Assembly: GCA_916610825.1 (NCBI GenBank)
Contig: OU744447.1
Coordinates: 10,709,751-10,773,750, forward strand
From: Haliclystus octoradiatus
Lineage: Eukaryota > Cnidaria > Staurozoa > Stauromedusae > Haliclystidae
Length of the DNA stretch: 64,000 nucleotides
Direction of reading: 5' to 3'
Position numbers and translations under genes: made by a program
Shown here: positions 12,401 through 20,800 of the stretch, piece by piece
Numbering within the stretch: the stretch's first letter is position 1
Layout of the letters: each line of letters opens with the position of its first letter
Notes under the pieces: model-generated
Database searches by the model: none
What the model was told of the DNA's origin: nothing
The model's input: the letters and a program-made list of their open reading frames with translations, nothing else

Positions 12401-13193
12401 TAGGTAATCTGTTCGTATTAGTTATTTCTATCGGTCTTTGTATTTTCTTAACCTTAATTGACGTACGCGATTTCGTTGTTTTCCTTGAAACAATAGAACT
12501 CTCGTCATCCGTGTCACTGAGTTCATCTAACTCCGCATTTGCTTCGTCTATCCGCTCTTCCGCAATGTCTATGGCTAAGGCAGTTTTCATTTTGGCTTTC
12601 AAAATATTTAATTCAGCTTCCCTTTCAATAACTTGAAGCTCGAATTTAGCCCTTTCAATATCTCTTTGGGCTTGTTTAGTTTTCGATTTAATGCTTGCCC
12701 GACTAGCCTTAGACGATGCGGAAGCGGAACTACGCTTAGACCTGCGGGACTTCTGCGAGACCGTACTGGCTGACTCACCAATGTTGGTTTCGTCATCACT
12801 ATGGTCACCAGTCACGGCTGGCGCTGACGTAATATTTTTAATATAATTTCTAATAATTATGCTATAGCGAGACATCCGTTCTGTCTCTGATTTAAATAAT
12901 CCTTGAATGTATGCTACCGACGTTGACGTAAGGTCGGTTCTCGAATGTTCTATTCTATATTGTGACTCATACCACTCCCATCGTTCTTTTAGCTCCGCTT
13001 CCATTCTTTTTATCATCTCCAATGGTTTTACATCTGTGATCGATTGTTCTATTTCATCGTATAGCTTTATCAAATCACTTTCTGCCTTTTCCAATGGCGT
13101 AGGTAAAGCGGTTTCCGCATCAGTTGTATTCTCCTCGGTGTCATCTTCGTCCGTGGCACTTCTGAGCTTCATCATTCTCTTTGGTTCTGACAT
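9492..13193 (-). CDS. BEL/Pao gag-protease-RT polyprotein, ends at in-frame TGA
   Basis: 1233 codons starting at ATG 13193. An acidic, coiled-coil-like N-terminal third is followed by a gag core of the DUF1759 type ('LEIPKFSGSSEEYPRF', about residue 345), then Cys/His zinc knuckles ('CPCC' near 556 and 'CFKCLKGNHFAAKC'). A DUF1758-type aspartic protease ('LLDTGSNITLVEE', near 681) precedes the RT ('VRIVFDAAARF', 'FASDIQTMFYQL', 'FGATSSPSCASFAL', catalytic 'FYVDDC' near 1102). The frame stops at 9492-9494 (TGA) inside the linker to RNase H, at 'LQDLWREKI'. The next codons resume the family sequence in the same frame ('WDDRLEEKHLKVW'), so this is a point nonsense change (GGA to TGA would suffice), not a frameshift. 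Confidence 0.92.
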   Translation of the reverse strand: MSEPKRMMKLRSATDEDDTEENTTDAETALPTPLEKAESDLIKLYDEIEQSITDVKPLEMIKRMEAELKERWEWYESQYRIEHSRTDLTSTSVAYIQGLFKSETERMSRYSIIIRNYIKNITSAPAVTGDHSDDETNIGESASTVSQKSRRSKRSSASASSKASRASIKSKTKQAQRDIERAKFELQVIEREAELNILKAKMKTALAIDIAEERIDEANAELDELSDTDDESSIVSRKTTKSRTSIKVKKIQRPIEITNTNRLPIIENITHNSNKSNKESLTNKVQDKTVISKSNNNKAIVSEGMTENTQPVTNQSLQTNAIHEALIAVQRLSMANELPNLEIPKFSGSSEEYPRFITRFNELVMMRPLNETQKMSRLLQFLTGPARTAVQVLEITGEGKLDKALTLLRKRYGKPVSVVKAAIKSLTESVQVKPNDAQGFEEYVDKVRTARETLAAMNYLHKLDEENLAKIVEKGPKFVARKWAGIAVKLRMKDEPTIDDLITYLEQELDAATDPVFGSMLLKETKSKGNDFSRQNKTPKAITTTFATQNRGWNDKCPCCEENHPVYTCNLFKSKNYDEKVKIARDNGLCFKCLKGNHFAAKCRTDKTCGKENCGRRHLTIMHRPDRQSTAEVTVTETEIETQNVNSNTIVNNIRKPECTTLLQIVPIKLYGNSKIITINALLDTGSNITLVEENVLKELDIKGKDSQLVINTVNKKEKVKCDKATVKVSPLGNDSPTLEINTIYSMNNLNLTCDKLKRIRLEEWDHFKGIDFPIIKSNKVSMIIGTNCPEALIAIEHKRGKINEPWAVRTQLGWSAVGQADIQRANSKSNCNALYVTIAEENELNIDEKLDSQVQNFWTIDSYGTSKTHNQTASSIEDDRALNSMRKSAIIVEGHYQIGLPWKDPQVQLPNNAIMAQQRLKSLKRRLVNNTDLLEKYKSIVNDYLIKGYARESPKNVKSERVWYLPHHPVINPNKTKVRIVFDAAARFMGTSLNDNLLQGPDLTSSLIGVLTRFRTGKFVFASDIQTMFYQLKVPTEDCNSLQFLWWPGGNLDEEPQSYQMTRHIFGATSSPSCASFALRKTADDNKDHYKQSTIQAIHRNFYVDDCLKATDTEEEAIEMIRELKEVLMKGGFNLTKWSSNSKRILNTVSQSERAKPSLNLDLDKLPIDRALGVQWNPDDDCFGFKTFEFNKPMTKRGILSSVSSVYDPLGFACPYIFKAKLLLQDLWREKI

Positions 13194-13229
13194 ATTACCA
13201 ACAGCAATGGATGATCAAAGAAAAACTCA

Positions 13230-13701
13230 TGTAGACTGTAACCGCAGTCAGTCTACTAATTTAAATAGTTGTATCTGTGTGTGTTAGTACCAAGATAATA
13301 CGCAACAAATGAACTGCCAAATAACACAAATGAAGCTGCTCAATGCTGATATGTTGATAAGTTGTTAAGTTGTTTGTGGTTGATTTTTCTTTGGTGTTCG
13401 TTCCAGCACAGATAACAACACCTATTAATAATATTTTACAATTCGTTCGAGTCAGCGTAGCTCTTCTCTATACTTTGGCTTTCTCCGACTGACTAACATT
13501 TACAATAATTTTACGTATTGAACACCAAAGGCGGAAAATATATTTATGATGACTAATTTTCGATCTTTCTAGATATTTACTTACAATAGATTAACAAGAT
13601 GACTAACTAGCTAATACGTCAAGAATAAGTGTCCCTTAGTAGCTATGGTAACGGCGTCTAAATGTATAATGGCGGCAGCAAGAATATAATTGTCGGCTAC
13701 A
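13230..13701 (-). repeat. 5' LTR of the BEL/Pao element
   Basis: 472 bp, indistinguishable from 6639-7110. It carries the promoter for the minus-strand transcript; I could not place TATA or start site with confidence. The leader between this LTR and the ATG is only 36 bp and shows no obvious TGG-type primer binding site directly at the LTR edge. Confidence 0.93.
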
Positions 13702-14764
13702 TTATGCTTTATGTGGTGACGACACCTCATTCTCCCCCTTGGCAGGAAAAGTTGGATATCTATGACAGGCATAATATTTATGATAATTAGTACTTAATAT
13801 TGAAGTAATTAATTATTATTAAACATAACTACTGTAAAAACATTTCAACAAATTTTACTATTAGATTGTTATATAATTATTCTAAAAGCCATAACGGCTA
13901 AGCGGTCTCATTTCTGTTGTCATTACGACGCAATATTCGTGTGTTTACCTTTTAAAATATAACAAACACATGACATTAACACAAATACAAAATTCACACT
14001 ACAATAACATTTTCTAACTATAACACATCTCACCTCAAGCTTTAAGGAGTGGAAGCCCAATTATTATCAAAATATAATGTGTCTGACGAGTCCAATTTTT
14101 TTCTAACCATCTGAGCGTGGTTACGAGGGCCAGTGGGCATACAGCCACTACTCGACCATTTATTTCAGTAACATAATTAACCATAAAATTGTTATGTAAG
14201 GGCCGGTGGGCTACAAGCCACCACAAGCAGAATGGAATTTTTACCAAATGCTATCATCGATGATCGATGAGTGTCAACAACTAGCGGTTTATTACGTGTA
14301 TTATATAGTTTATTAAATAATCTTTGAAACGTTCAATCAAATGATTTGTCAAACCATATACCGACTAAATTTTGGGAGTGAGCGGGCTTATTATATTGCC
14401 GCTGTATCATAACTTCATTAAATAACAAAAATAGTTGTGGGCTGCATACATAGATTTACACAGACTGCTGACGAAAATGTGCAACATGGGGAACAAAGAT
14501 GGCTGACACGAAGGAATTATTTTAGCGCTCTCCTCATTGACGTTGTCAAAATTATTTGATCTCTCCTATTAACTCTTTTGTAATTTAAACTCTAAACAAT
14601 ATGTTCTCACTGTCATAGAAAGCTAGTTCAAATAGGATTTTCCTGCCATCGAAGCGCGAATTGTTCATAGGATCACAATTATTTTCAAACATTTATGAAT
14701 AATTTAAAATCACACCGAGAGACAAGGAAATATAAAAAAAAAATACTGTTTACTTCCAAATACG
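13702..14764. other. AT-rich stretch without recognised genes
   Basis: After the TTATG duplication the minus strand shows CAAGGGGGAGAA followed by TG at 13731. This resembles a polypurine tract plus LTR start of a Copia-type element, but no Copia protein is visible to the right. Two similar phrases, GGGCCAGTGGGCATACAGCC (14129-14148) and GGGCCGGTGGGCTACAAGCC (14201-14220), form a diverged direct repeat. A 70-codon minus-strand frame over them is not convincing. Confidence 0.3.
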
Positions 14765-15313
14765 ATTAAAAATAGATATTTTCAAATTTAGAATTAGAAT
14801 CGTCTATCATGGATAAAGATCTACCACCATTTGAATCTTTTGAAATTATTTCGATGGAACAACTATATGTATTGGCATCGAAAATATCAGCCAAGTCCTG
14901 CTCCCTTGACGCAATCCAAGCAAAGCTGAAAAAAGGTTGTATTGCATCACTTATACCACCGTTTACAAAACTAGTAAATCTGTCATTACAACATTCTGAT
15001 TTGCCCGATTGTGTGAAAATGGCTGTATTGGAACCAGGCGTAAAGAAACCATCACTAAAGACAGATGGATTTCCTAAGCTGTCAGAAAAGGTAGTAGCTC
15101 AGCAAATTCAACAATACATCTATGATAACAATTTAAATGAGCTCTATCAATCTGCCTACAAACAGCACCATAGCACCGAAACAGCATTGATAAAAGCTTT
15201 AAAAAATTGATAAAAGCTTAAAAAAATGACAACATTCTGACTTCTTTAGATTGTAGGAAATCTGTAATGTTGCTATACTATTGGACTTATCTGCGGCCTT
15301 CGACACAGTAGAC
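14765..15313 (+). pseudogene. L2/CR1-like LINE reverse transcriptase, part before the Gypsy insertion
   Basis: The frame is open from about 14765, probably a 5' truncation point, through ATG 14809. It shows LINE RT landmarks: 'ISAKSCSLDAI' (the fixed 'SCSLDP' element), 'LVNLSLQHSDLPDCVK', then 'LSEKVVAQQIQQYI' and 'YQSAYKQHHSTETALIKAL'. The usual 'YRP(I/V)S' block between them is deleted. A frameshift near 15210 follows, and the last codons read 'LDLSAAFDTVD' up to 15313, where the Gypsy LTR begins. The rest of the domain resumes at 17795. The element was already truncated and frameshifted, though the order of its small lesions relative to the Gypsy insertion is unknown. Confidence 0.85.
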
Positions 15314-15492
15314 TGTCACAATCAAGCTGATAGATTGATAGTATATAATTAAGACTTCAATACAACATGTTCGTACAGTTGCCACGAGGGGAATAAACTA
15401 AAACATAGGTTACATACATATTCGATAATAGCAGTCACGCTCATATCAGGTTACACTTACTCAGGTTACATACAGTTAAGCTGTACGTAACA
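15314..15492 (-). repeat. 3' LTR of the short Gypsy element
   Basis: 179 bp, TG...CA. On the minus strand it starts TGTTACGTAC and ends TTGTGACA. By eye identical to 17616-17794. Confidence 0.93.
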
Positions 15493-15510
15493 TCTCCCTT
15501 CCCTTAAAAC
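15493..15510 (-). other. Polypurine tract of the short Gypsy element
   Basis: On the minus strand TTTTAAGGGAAGGGAGA abuts the 3' LTR. This is the expected plus-strand primer position. Confidence 0.75.
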
Positions 15511-15645
15511 ATAATTAATAACTGTAAGATTCTATTTATTGATTATTAAAGTTCCTTATTAACGTCCTTGGTAATTATTTATGATTATGATAAAACTGTG
15601 AGATCATTGTTTGATTGTTGAGAATTAACGTTATTTATTTTCTAA

Positions 15646-17520
15646 TTAATCTGGAATAAATCTATTTGGTGGTCTAACCACTCTACCACTCTTTCTTGTA
15701 GCTGTATCACCATTTGTATCACCATTTCTCCCATTATTTTGCAATACATCATTATCGTTAGTATCATCGGCTACTTCTAGATCATGATCTTCTTCATCAG
15801 TAGTAATACTTGGTACTAACTTTAGATGTTGCCGATTCCTCCGGTATATTGCTCCATTGAATTTAATTAAGTATGATCTTCTTGACTTATTAGCAGCAAT
15901 AATTTTCCCTTTTTCACTCCATTTGTTATCCTTCCCAATACGAGTACGTACGTAATCATTTACTTTTAATACCGGTAAATCTCGTGCTCCATTTCGAGAG
16001 TCATAATTTTTCTTGTACCTTTCTTTTTGTTGAATATCATTTTTCCTCATCTGTCTATCCACTGGTGATTTTGGTATGAGAGTTGATGATAGAACTGGCA
16101 ATTTCGTCTGAAGATTTCGTCCCATCAGCGCTTCAGCTGGTGCAACACCTGTTGTACTATGTGTTGTATTTCTATGTTGTTTTTCTTTCCAACGTTCTTT
16201 TTTCTTAACTTCAGGCAAAATAGGAAACGGTACTCTACGTGGAGCTGTCACGCAAGAAGGAGTAGCACCATCCTTAAGGGTGATTTTTACTGGTGTTGTA
16301 ATCATTTTACCAAAAGATGCAAATATATTATTTTCAATATTGTCAATGCGTTTAATTAGATTAAATGTAATTAGTTCATTTCGTCCTAACAAATTGTTTT
16401 TCGTTCCACGGATTACATATATCTCACAGTTCTCAAACGTTGAACCGTGACATAACTTAGTTGTAAACTTACCAACACAACGAACTGCCCCGCCAGGCGA
16501 TGACAGGTGTTTACTTACGGCTGCAAGTTCAGGTTTCGGATATAAACTTTTCCAAGTGCTCTCTGTAATAACTGTAACGTCTGCACCAGTATCCAATTTA
16601 AATTCTATATCTTTCATATTTATCTTCATGTTTATTTTCCATGGTTCCGCATTGGCTTTGTTGTATGTAATGGAATCCAAATAAAATTCATCATTGCTAT
16701 CCTCGTCTGTCTCAACTTCTACTATTTCCCTGATATTCTTTGAACGATACATTTTCGCAAAATGTCCTGGTCGTTTACATTTGTTGCAACTCTTTCCTTT
16801 TGCAGGACATCGATCTTGCTCGTGTTGATATCCACATTGGCTGCAATCTTGATTTTGTCGCGTTGTTCGTGTTGCTGTTGACGACCAATTCCTCTGATAT
16901 CGACCTTTGTTTGACCGCAACTCTTGAACACTCAACTCTTCATTCACGCTCGACACGCTATCATCATCTTCATTCATTCGCGATTGTTGTTTAATTTGCA
17001 TTTTAATCATCTCTGTTTGTCTTGAGATATCAATAGCTTTGGCCGAAGTTAATCCACTGGTAAGCTGTAATTTTTGCTTGACTTGTTTGTCTTTCAGACC
17101 AAGAACAAGACGATCACGCACGTGGTCATCTGCGTCGATATACGAACAATGAATAACTAATTCTTGTAATGACCGAATATATTCTTCAACGGATTCCCCT
17201 TGGTTTTGTCTCCTTTCGTTAAAAATCGCCCGTTCATGTATTATGTTTCGTTTAGGGATGAAATATCCTGTAAATTTCTCACTGATTTCTTTATAATATT
17301 CGTCTGCGTCATCTGGCTTTATTTTAGCATCCAACGATAACGTTTTAAAAATCTTTGAAGCTTCTCTGCCACCCATGCAGTAAATTAAAGCATCTCGTTG
17401 ATTTTCACCAACTTGTTTATCAAGAAACGAAATTCTTCTGAACCGGTTAAAATCATCTAACCAATCTTCCCAATCGGCCGGTTTAAATGAAAATTTCGCT
17501 GGCTGTTGATATTGTGCCAT
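15646..17520 (-). CDS. Gag-protease fused in frame to integrase C-terminal region
   Basis: 624 codons, ATG 17520. Residues about 1-190 are a Gypsy gag capsid region ('FKPADWEDWLDDFNRFR', 'GESVEEYIRSLQELV'). Two zinc knuckles follow; in the second, 'CNKCKRPGHFAKMYRSK', the last Cys is Tyr. The protease is intact at 'KLDTGADVTVITEST' (about residue 310). The chain then reaches the RT entry sequence 'PRRVPFPILPEVKKKE' and passes straight to 'RNTTHSTTGVAPAEALMGR', the Gypsy integrase tail, and on to a GPY-like end and an acidic C-terminus. The junction is about 16190-16205. The RT active site and integrase DDE core are absent while the frame is maintained. It could supply gag and protease but not copy or insert itself. 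Confidence 0.9.
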   Translation of the reverse strand: MAQYQQPAKFSFKPADWEDWLDDFNRFRRISFLDKQVGENQRDALIYCMGGREASKIFKTLSLDAKIKPDDADEYYKEISEKFTGYFIPKRNIIHERAIFNERRQNQGESVEEYIRSLQELVIHCSYIDADDHVRDRLVLGLKDKQVKQKLQLTSGLTSAKAIDISRQTEMIKMQIKQQSRMNEDDDSVSSVNEELSVQELRSNKGRYQRNWSSTATRTTRQNQDCSQCGYQHEQDRCPAKGKSCNKCKRPGHFAKMYRSKNIREIVEVETDEDSNDEFYLDSITYNKANAEPWKINMKINMKDIEFKLDTGADVTVITESTWKSLYPKPELAAVSKHLSSPGGAVRCVGKFTTKLCHGSTFENCEIYVIRGTKNNLLGRNELITFNLIKRIDNIENNIFASFGKMITTPVKITLKDGATPSCVTAPRRVPFPILPEVKKKERWKEKQHRNTTHSTTGVAPAEALMGRNLQTKLPVLSSTLIPKSPVDRQMRKNDIQQKERYKKNYDSRNGARDLPVLKVNDYVRTRIGKDNKWSEKGKIIAANKSRRSYLIKFNGAIYRRNRQHLKLVPSITTDEEDHDLEVADDTNDNDVLQNNGRNGDTNGDTATRKSGRVVRPPNRFIPD

Positions 17521-17597
17521 TTTGGCTAACGCTGATTTTAACAGTTAGTAATTAAAGTATAATGGAAAATATAAAATAACTTGTAGTAATATAATAA

Positions 17598-17615
17598 ATT
17601 TAACATCTGACACCA
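17598..17615 (-). other. Primer binding site of the short Gypsy element
   Basis: Directly after the 5' LTR on the minus strand the sequence is TGGTGTCAGATGTTAAAT. It starts with the TGG complementary to a tRNA CCA end. TGGTGTCAG-type sites are usual in some Gypsy lineages; which tRNA is used here was not determined. Confidence 0.75.
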
Positions 17616-17794
17616 TGTCACAATCAAGCTGATAGATTGATAGTATATAATTAAGACTTCAATACAACATGTTCGTACAGTTGCCACGAGGGGAATAAAC
17701 TAAAACATAGGTTACATACATATTCGATAATAGCAGTCACGCTCATATCAGGTTACACTTACTCAGGTTACATACAGTTAAGCTGTACGTAACA
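17616..17794 (-). repeat. 5' LTR of the short Gypsy element
   Basis: 179 bp, matches 15314-15492 throughout by eye. The TAGAC duplication follows at 17795-17799. Confidence 0.93.
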
Positions 17795-18828
17795 TAGACC
17801 ACGACATCTTATTGAAAAGACTTCATCAAAGATTAGGAATTTCAGGAAAAGTATATAAATGGCTTAAATTCTATCTTCAAAATAGGACATACACTGTCAC
17901 CGTTCCCGATGGTTCTTCGTCCAAGAGGAAGCTGAAATGTGGGGTACCACAAGGGAGCATCCTTGGACCGCTTCTTTTTTCATTATATACTTCACCAATT
18001 GATGACACAGTTAGACGTCATGGCCTTTATTATCACTTATACGCTGATGAAACTCAGTTATATATCTCATTCGACCCAGCCAATATGGAAGATAAAATCA
18101 TGGCCAAGTGCAAACTAGAAGCGTACATTAGAGACATGGAAAATTGGATGACGTGGAATAACCTCAAGCTAAACTCCCATAAAACTGAATTTTTGCACAT
18201 CAAAGGCAATAAACTACCACATTCACCAATGGATGGAATCGAAATTGGTCACGAAACCATCAACTCATCGTCAAATGCTCGCACTATTGGTGTCACCATC
18301 ACTTCCTCCATGGCAATGGAATCTCACGTTTTGCAAAATAAGAAAATATCTCAATCGGGAGTCAGCTGAGATAGTAGTCCATGCTTTTATAACATCACGG
18401 CTGGACTTTTGCAACTCACTTTTGTATGGAATACCATCATCACTACTTAAGCGCCTTCAAAGGTCACAAAATGCCGCTGCCAAGTTAATCACCATGTCTG
18501 GGAAGTATGATCATGCAACACCTATTCTACGTTCATTACATTGGTTAACAATCAAACAAAGGATCCACTTCAAAATTCTCTACAAGCTCTACATGGCCTG
18601 GCACCCCTATACATTTCCGAACTCATCCAATACTATTCCCCGAAAAAGTCTCTGCGTTCATCCAACAGCAAACAGCTTAGGAAAAGAGCAAGCTACCGGT
18701 CCAAACACTTTGGAGCTAGATCACCACTCCTATGGAATGATTTACCCTATGAAGCAAGATCCGCTGATTCTATTTCCTCTTTTAAAAAACTAATAAAGGC
18801 TTTCCTTTTCAAAAAAGCATATGAGTAA
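17795..18828 (+). pseudogene. L2/CR1-like LINE reverse transcriptase, part after the Gypsy insertion
   Basis: Resumes exactly where 15313 left off: the codons following the duplicated TAGAC continue with 'HDILLKRLHQRLGI'. RT landmarks follow: 'CGVPQGSILGPLLFSLY', the catalytic position 'YADETQLY' (the family's YADD is altered to YADE), and 'NLKLNSHKTEFL'. A frameshift or short deletion near 18330 moves the frame to 'VVHAFITSRLDFCNSLLYG' and 'LHWLTIKQRIHFKI'. A second shift near 18590 leads to 'HGLAPLYISELI' and the end 'SPLLWNDLPYEARSADSIS', stopping at 18826-18828. With 14765-15313 this is one dead LINE copy. Confidence 0.9.
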
Positions 18829-19037
18829 CATTTTTATAAAACATTACTATTTTAGAATTTATATAGTTTTTACAGTATTTTTAATGGTATCTATCTTTTA
18901 ACGCTCTTCTCCTTAATGCATTTCTTTTAATCTTTTAAATGTTTTAAATTTAAATTTTTATTTTTAACTTACTCAGACTAGACCCCACTGTAAAGCGCTT
19001 TTGGGCTAAATTTTGGAAAAAGCGCTATATGAATATT

Positions 19038-19087
<50 letters not shown>
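18829..19087 (+). repeat. LINE 3' UTR with (ATT)n tail
   Basis: About 210 bp of non-coding sequence ends in GTAAAGCGCTTTTGGG...AAAAAGCGCTATATG, the conserved 3' hairpin of invertebrate L2/CR1-like LINEs. An uninterrupted (ATT)n run of about 12 units follows, roughly 19049-19087. This fixes the element's 3' end and supports the clade assignment. Confidence 0.8.
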
Positions 19088-19088
<1 letters not shown>

Positions 19089-19164
19089 GTTATATATTTT
19101 AAATGTACAACATTTTGAAATAAATTATTGTGCGCTTTTAGAAGAAGAACCAGGCAATTTTAAT

Positions 19165-19550
19165 TTACTGTATAGGATTTCTAGATTTTTCAACGTCCAA
19201 CTTTTTTGAGAACCAATTATTGACCTGCTGTTTGTTCAAGCATTATCAATTACTTTAAAAGTTCAATCCTAGATAAGCAATAGTTTAATATCTTTTTATA
19301 TTTTTTTTAGCGATATTCAGATTCTCGATTACGTGTTGTCTTAGAGCCATATAATAATTAAATAGTAATGATATAGAGAAAGATATACACATGGGCACTC
19401 TTGCTTTTTATGTTATGCCATCCACTGTTTAGACGTTGAAAGTAAAACTTTTTCCCATACCCGTGAATTGTAAACCGGATATTGTGAAGCGTAATCAAGT
19501 ATAAAATGTTCCTGAAGAACTATAAAGTGTGGAGTGTTATTGCGTTGTGA
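19165..19550 (+). repeat. Dispersed repeat, inverted copy of 5165-5645
   Basis: Diverged copy of the sequence at 5165-5645 in opposite orientation. Here the frame open in the first copy has several stops. It lies immediately upstream of the F5/8C-like exon at 19588, so it may be intronic. Confidence 0.65.
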
Positions 19551-19587
19551 TGAACTTTAATGTTTAAGTTTGTACTTTTATGTATAG

Positions 19588-19729
19588 GTGTGTCAGAGAA
19601 CAGCTGAATTCATCTCAGGTCGATCGCACTTTTGTTTATGATGAACATGTCACTGGCCGTTATCTTGTCATTTGGATTGCCGGTGAGGGTGTTCTTTTCT
19701 TTTCAGAAGTAAGAGCATTCGGTTATTAA
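19588..19729 (+). CDS. Putative terminal exon of an F5/8C or fucolectin-like protein
   Basis: A 3' splice site (...TTTTATGTATAG) precedes an open segment that ends TAA at 19727-19729. The 45 residues include 'DEHVTGRYLVIWIAG' and 'GVLFFSEVRAFGY'. This is the pattern of the last strands of a discoidin/fucolectin (F5/8 type C) fold: Gly-Arg-Tyr, a beta strand, then Leu/Phe-x-x-x-Glu-Val at the C-terminus. These are usually secreted, sugar- or phospholipid-binding domains. No upstream exon was identified, so it may be the end of a degraded or distant gene. Confidence 0.42.
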
Positions 19730-20107
19730 TTCACATTACAATTGGACTTTTTAAAAACTGTGTTATTTTATGTAATGTTTCTAATTTATTGTTCTTTGTA
19801 AATTTAAAGAAGTTGTATGGCATTGAATTATATTAGAGCATTAGTAATCATTTATTGAATGCTCTTATATGATAATCTTTGAATTTATAACTCATTACTG
19901 ATGGTATCGTCTATATCTATTGTAATATAATGACGTAACAAAATATATACCATTAAATGTGGGATAAATAATTAAGTATGTCAATACAATCCACATATTT
20001 GAATACTTTTAATTAAAAACTCTCTGTTTTATGTGTTATTATATCTATATTAATAGTAGTGTCTGTTTGTTAATAAGTTATATGTACATTTGTTGTCTGT
20101 CCGCGAC

Positions 20108-20170
20108 CTATATACCTCTCACTGGCGAAATAATACAAGAAATTCGTTGTCTGAATTATGCAAACATTGG
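20108..20170 (+). repeat. Direct repeat copy 1 (partner 21533-21597)
   Basis: About 63 bp, roughly 75-80% identical by eye to 21533-21597 in the same orientation, sharing ACTGGC(G/A)AAATAATACA and TATGCAAACATT. Origin unknown. Confidence 0.55.
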
Positions 20171-20654
20171 GCCTGGATAGCCTTATAATGATATGGCTAA
20201 ACGGCGTATTTTGAGCGAAAATAATGCAGGCGTATTTAATTCATTATTTTCGTTTCGAAGTGCACCTTCGAGATGTTTGAAAACTTGAAGAGCGCTAAAC
20301 AGGCGGAAATAAATCAAATTTTCTGATTAGTGCGCTTTACACAAATAAACTATATATTGTTCTCCACGGCATGAGACAAGGTACTTGATTACGTCATAAG
20401 GCAATATGATATCGTAAGTTTCATTCACAAATTATAAACAAATTTGTGCAAGGAATCCTTTTCTTTTCCGTGATTGTTAAAAACCATATTCAAAATAATC
20501 AACATACAGAAGCAATAAACATACTCTGTTCATAAATATTTTAGATAAATGTCATGCTCCATCGCAAAAATGATAAACTCCCAAAGTGCATTTGAGAAGA
20601 AACATTTTTAACACACATTCGGGTAGCTGAAGCTAAATGGTGAAGAACGGTAAC

Positions 20655-20800
20655 AATGATTTCGAAGTTTGAACGGGTATAAGCGTAGATATTTAATGTT
20701 GAATTTATCCTATTTTCGATCAGTCACGTTTTCCAAACTCAGAACGATAGTAAGAATGGCAAGAGGGCGTACTATAGGAAGAAGGGCAATTGAAAACTTT
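20655..20800 (+). repeat. Relic of the TTAA fold-back family found at 36050-36949
   Basis: Diverged similarity to the arm sequence at 36130-36270: TATAAGCG(T/G)AGATATTTAA, then AGAATG(G/A)CAAGAG and ACTTCAAAAAATCG-like blocks in the same order. Only one arm is visible. Confidence 0.5.

Larger units (their letters stand above)
6639..13701 (-). mobile_element. BEL/Pao LTR retrotransposon, near intact, 7063 bp
   Basis: Two 472-bp LTRs (6639-7110 and 13230-13701) that I read as identical base for base flank a minus-strand gag-pol. Both begin TG and end CA. The 5-bp TTATG occurs at 6634-6638 and again at 13702-13706, a clean target-site duplication of the size expected for BEL/Pao. Coding order is gag, zinc knuckles, protease, RT, RNase H, integrase, as in BEL/Pao. 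The only lesion seen is one in-frame TGA between RT and RNase H. Identical LTRs imply a recent insertion. Confidence 0.95.
15314..17794 (-). mobile_element. Short Ty3/Gypsy element with internal pol deletion, 2481 bp
   Basis: Flanked by 179-bp LTRs (15314-15492 and 17616-17794) that look identical, and by TAGAC at 15309-15313 and 17795-17799. It sits within the RT gene of a LINE. Primer binding site and polypurine tract are in place. The single ORF encodes gag, protease and then directly the integrase C-terminal part; RT, RNase H and the catalytic integrase core are absent. The element is therefore non-autonomous for pol, yet recent LTR identity suggests it was mobilised in trans. Confidence 0.93.

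Noticed and set aside
7837..13287. Several plus-strand frames of 65-167 codons opposite the BEL/Pao polyprotein
   Set aside because: They are antisense shadows of a strongly supported minus-strand gag-pol and have no domains of their own.
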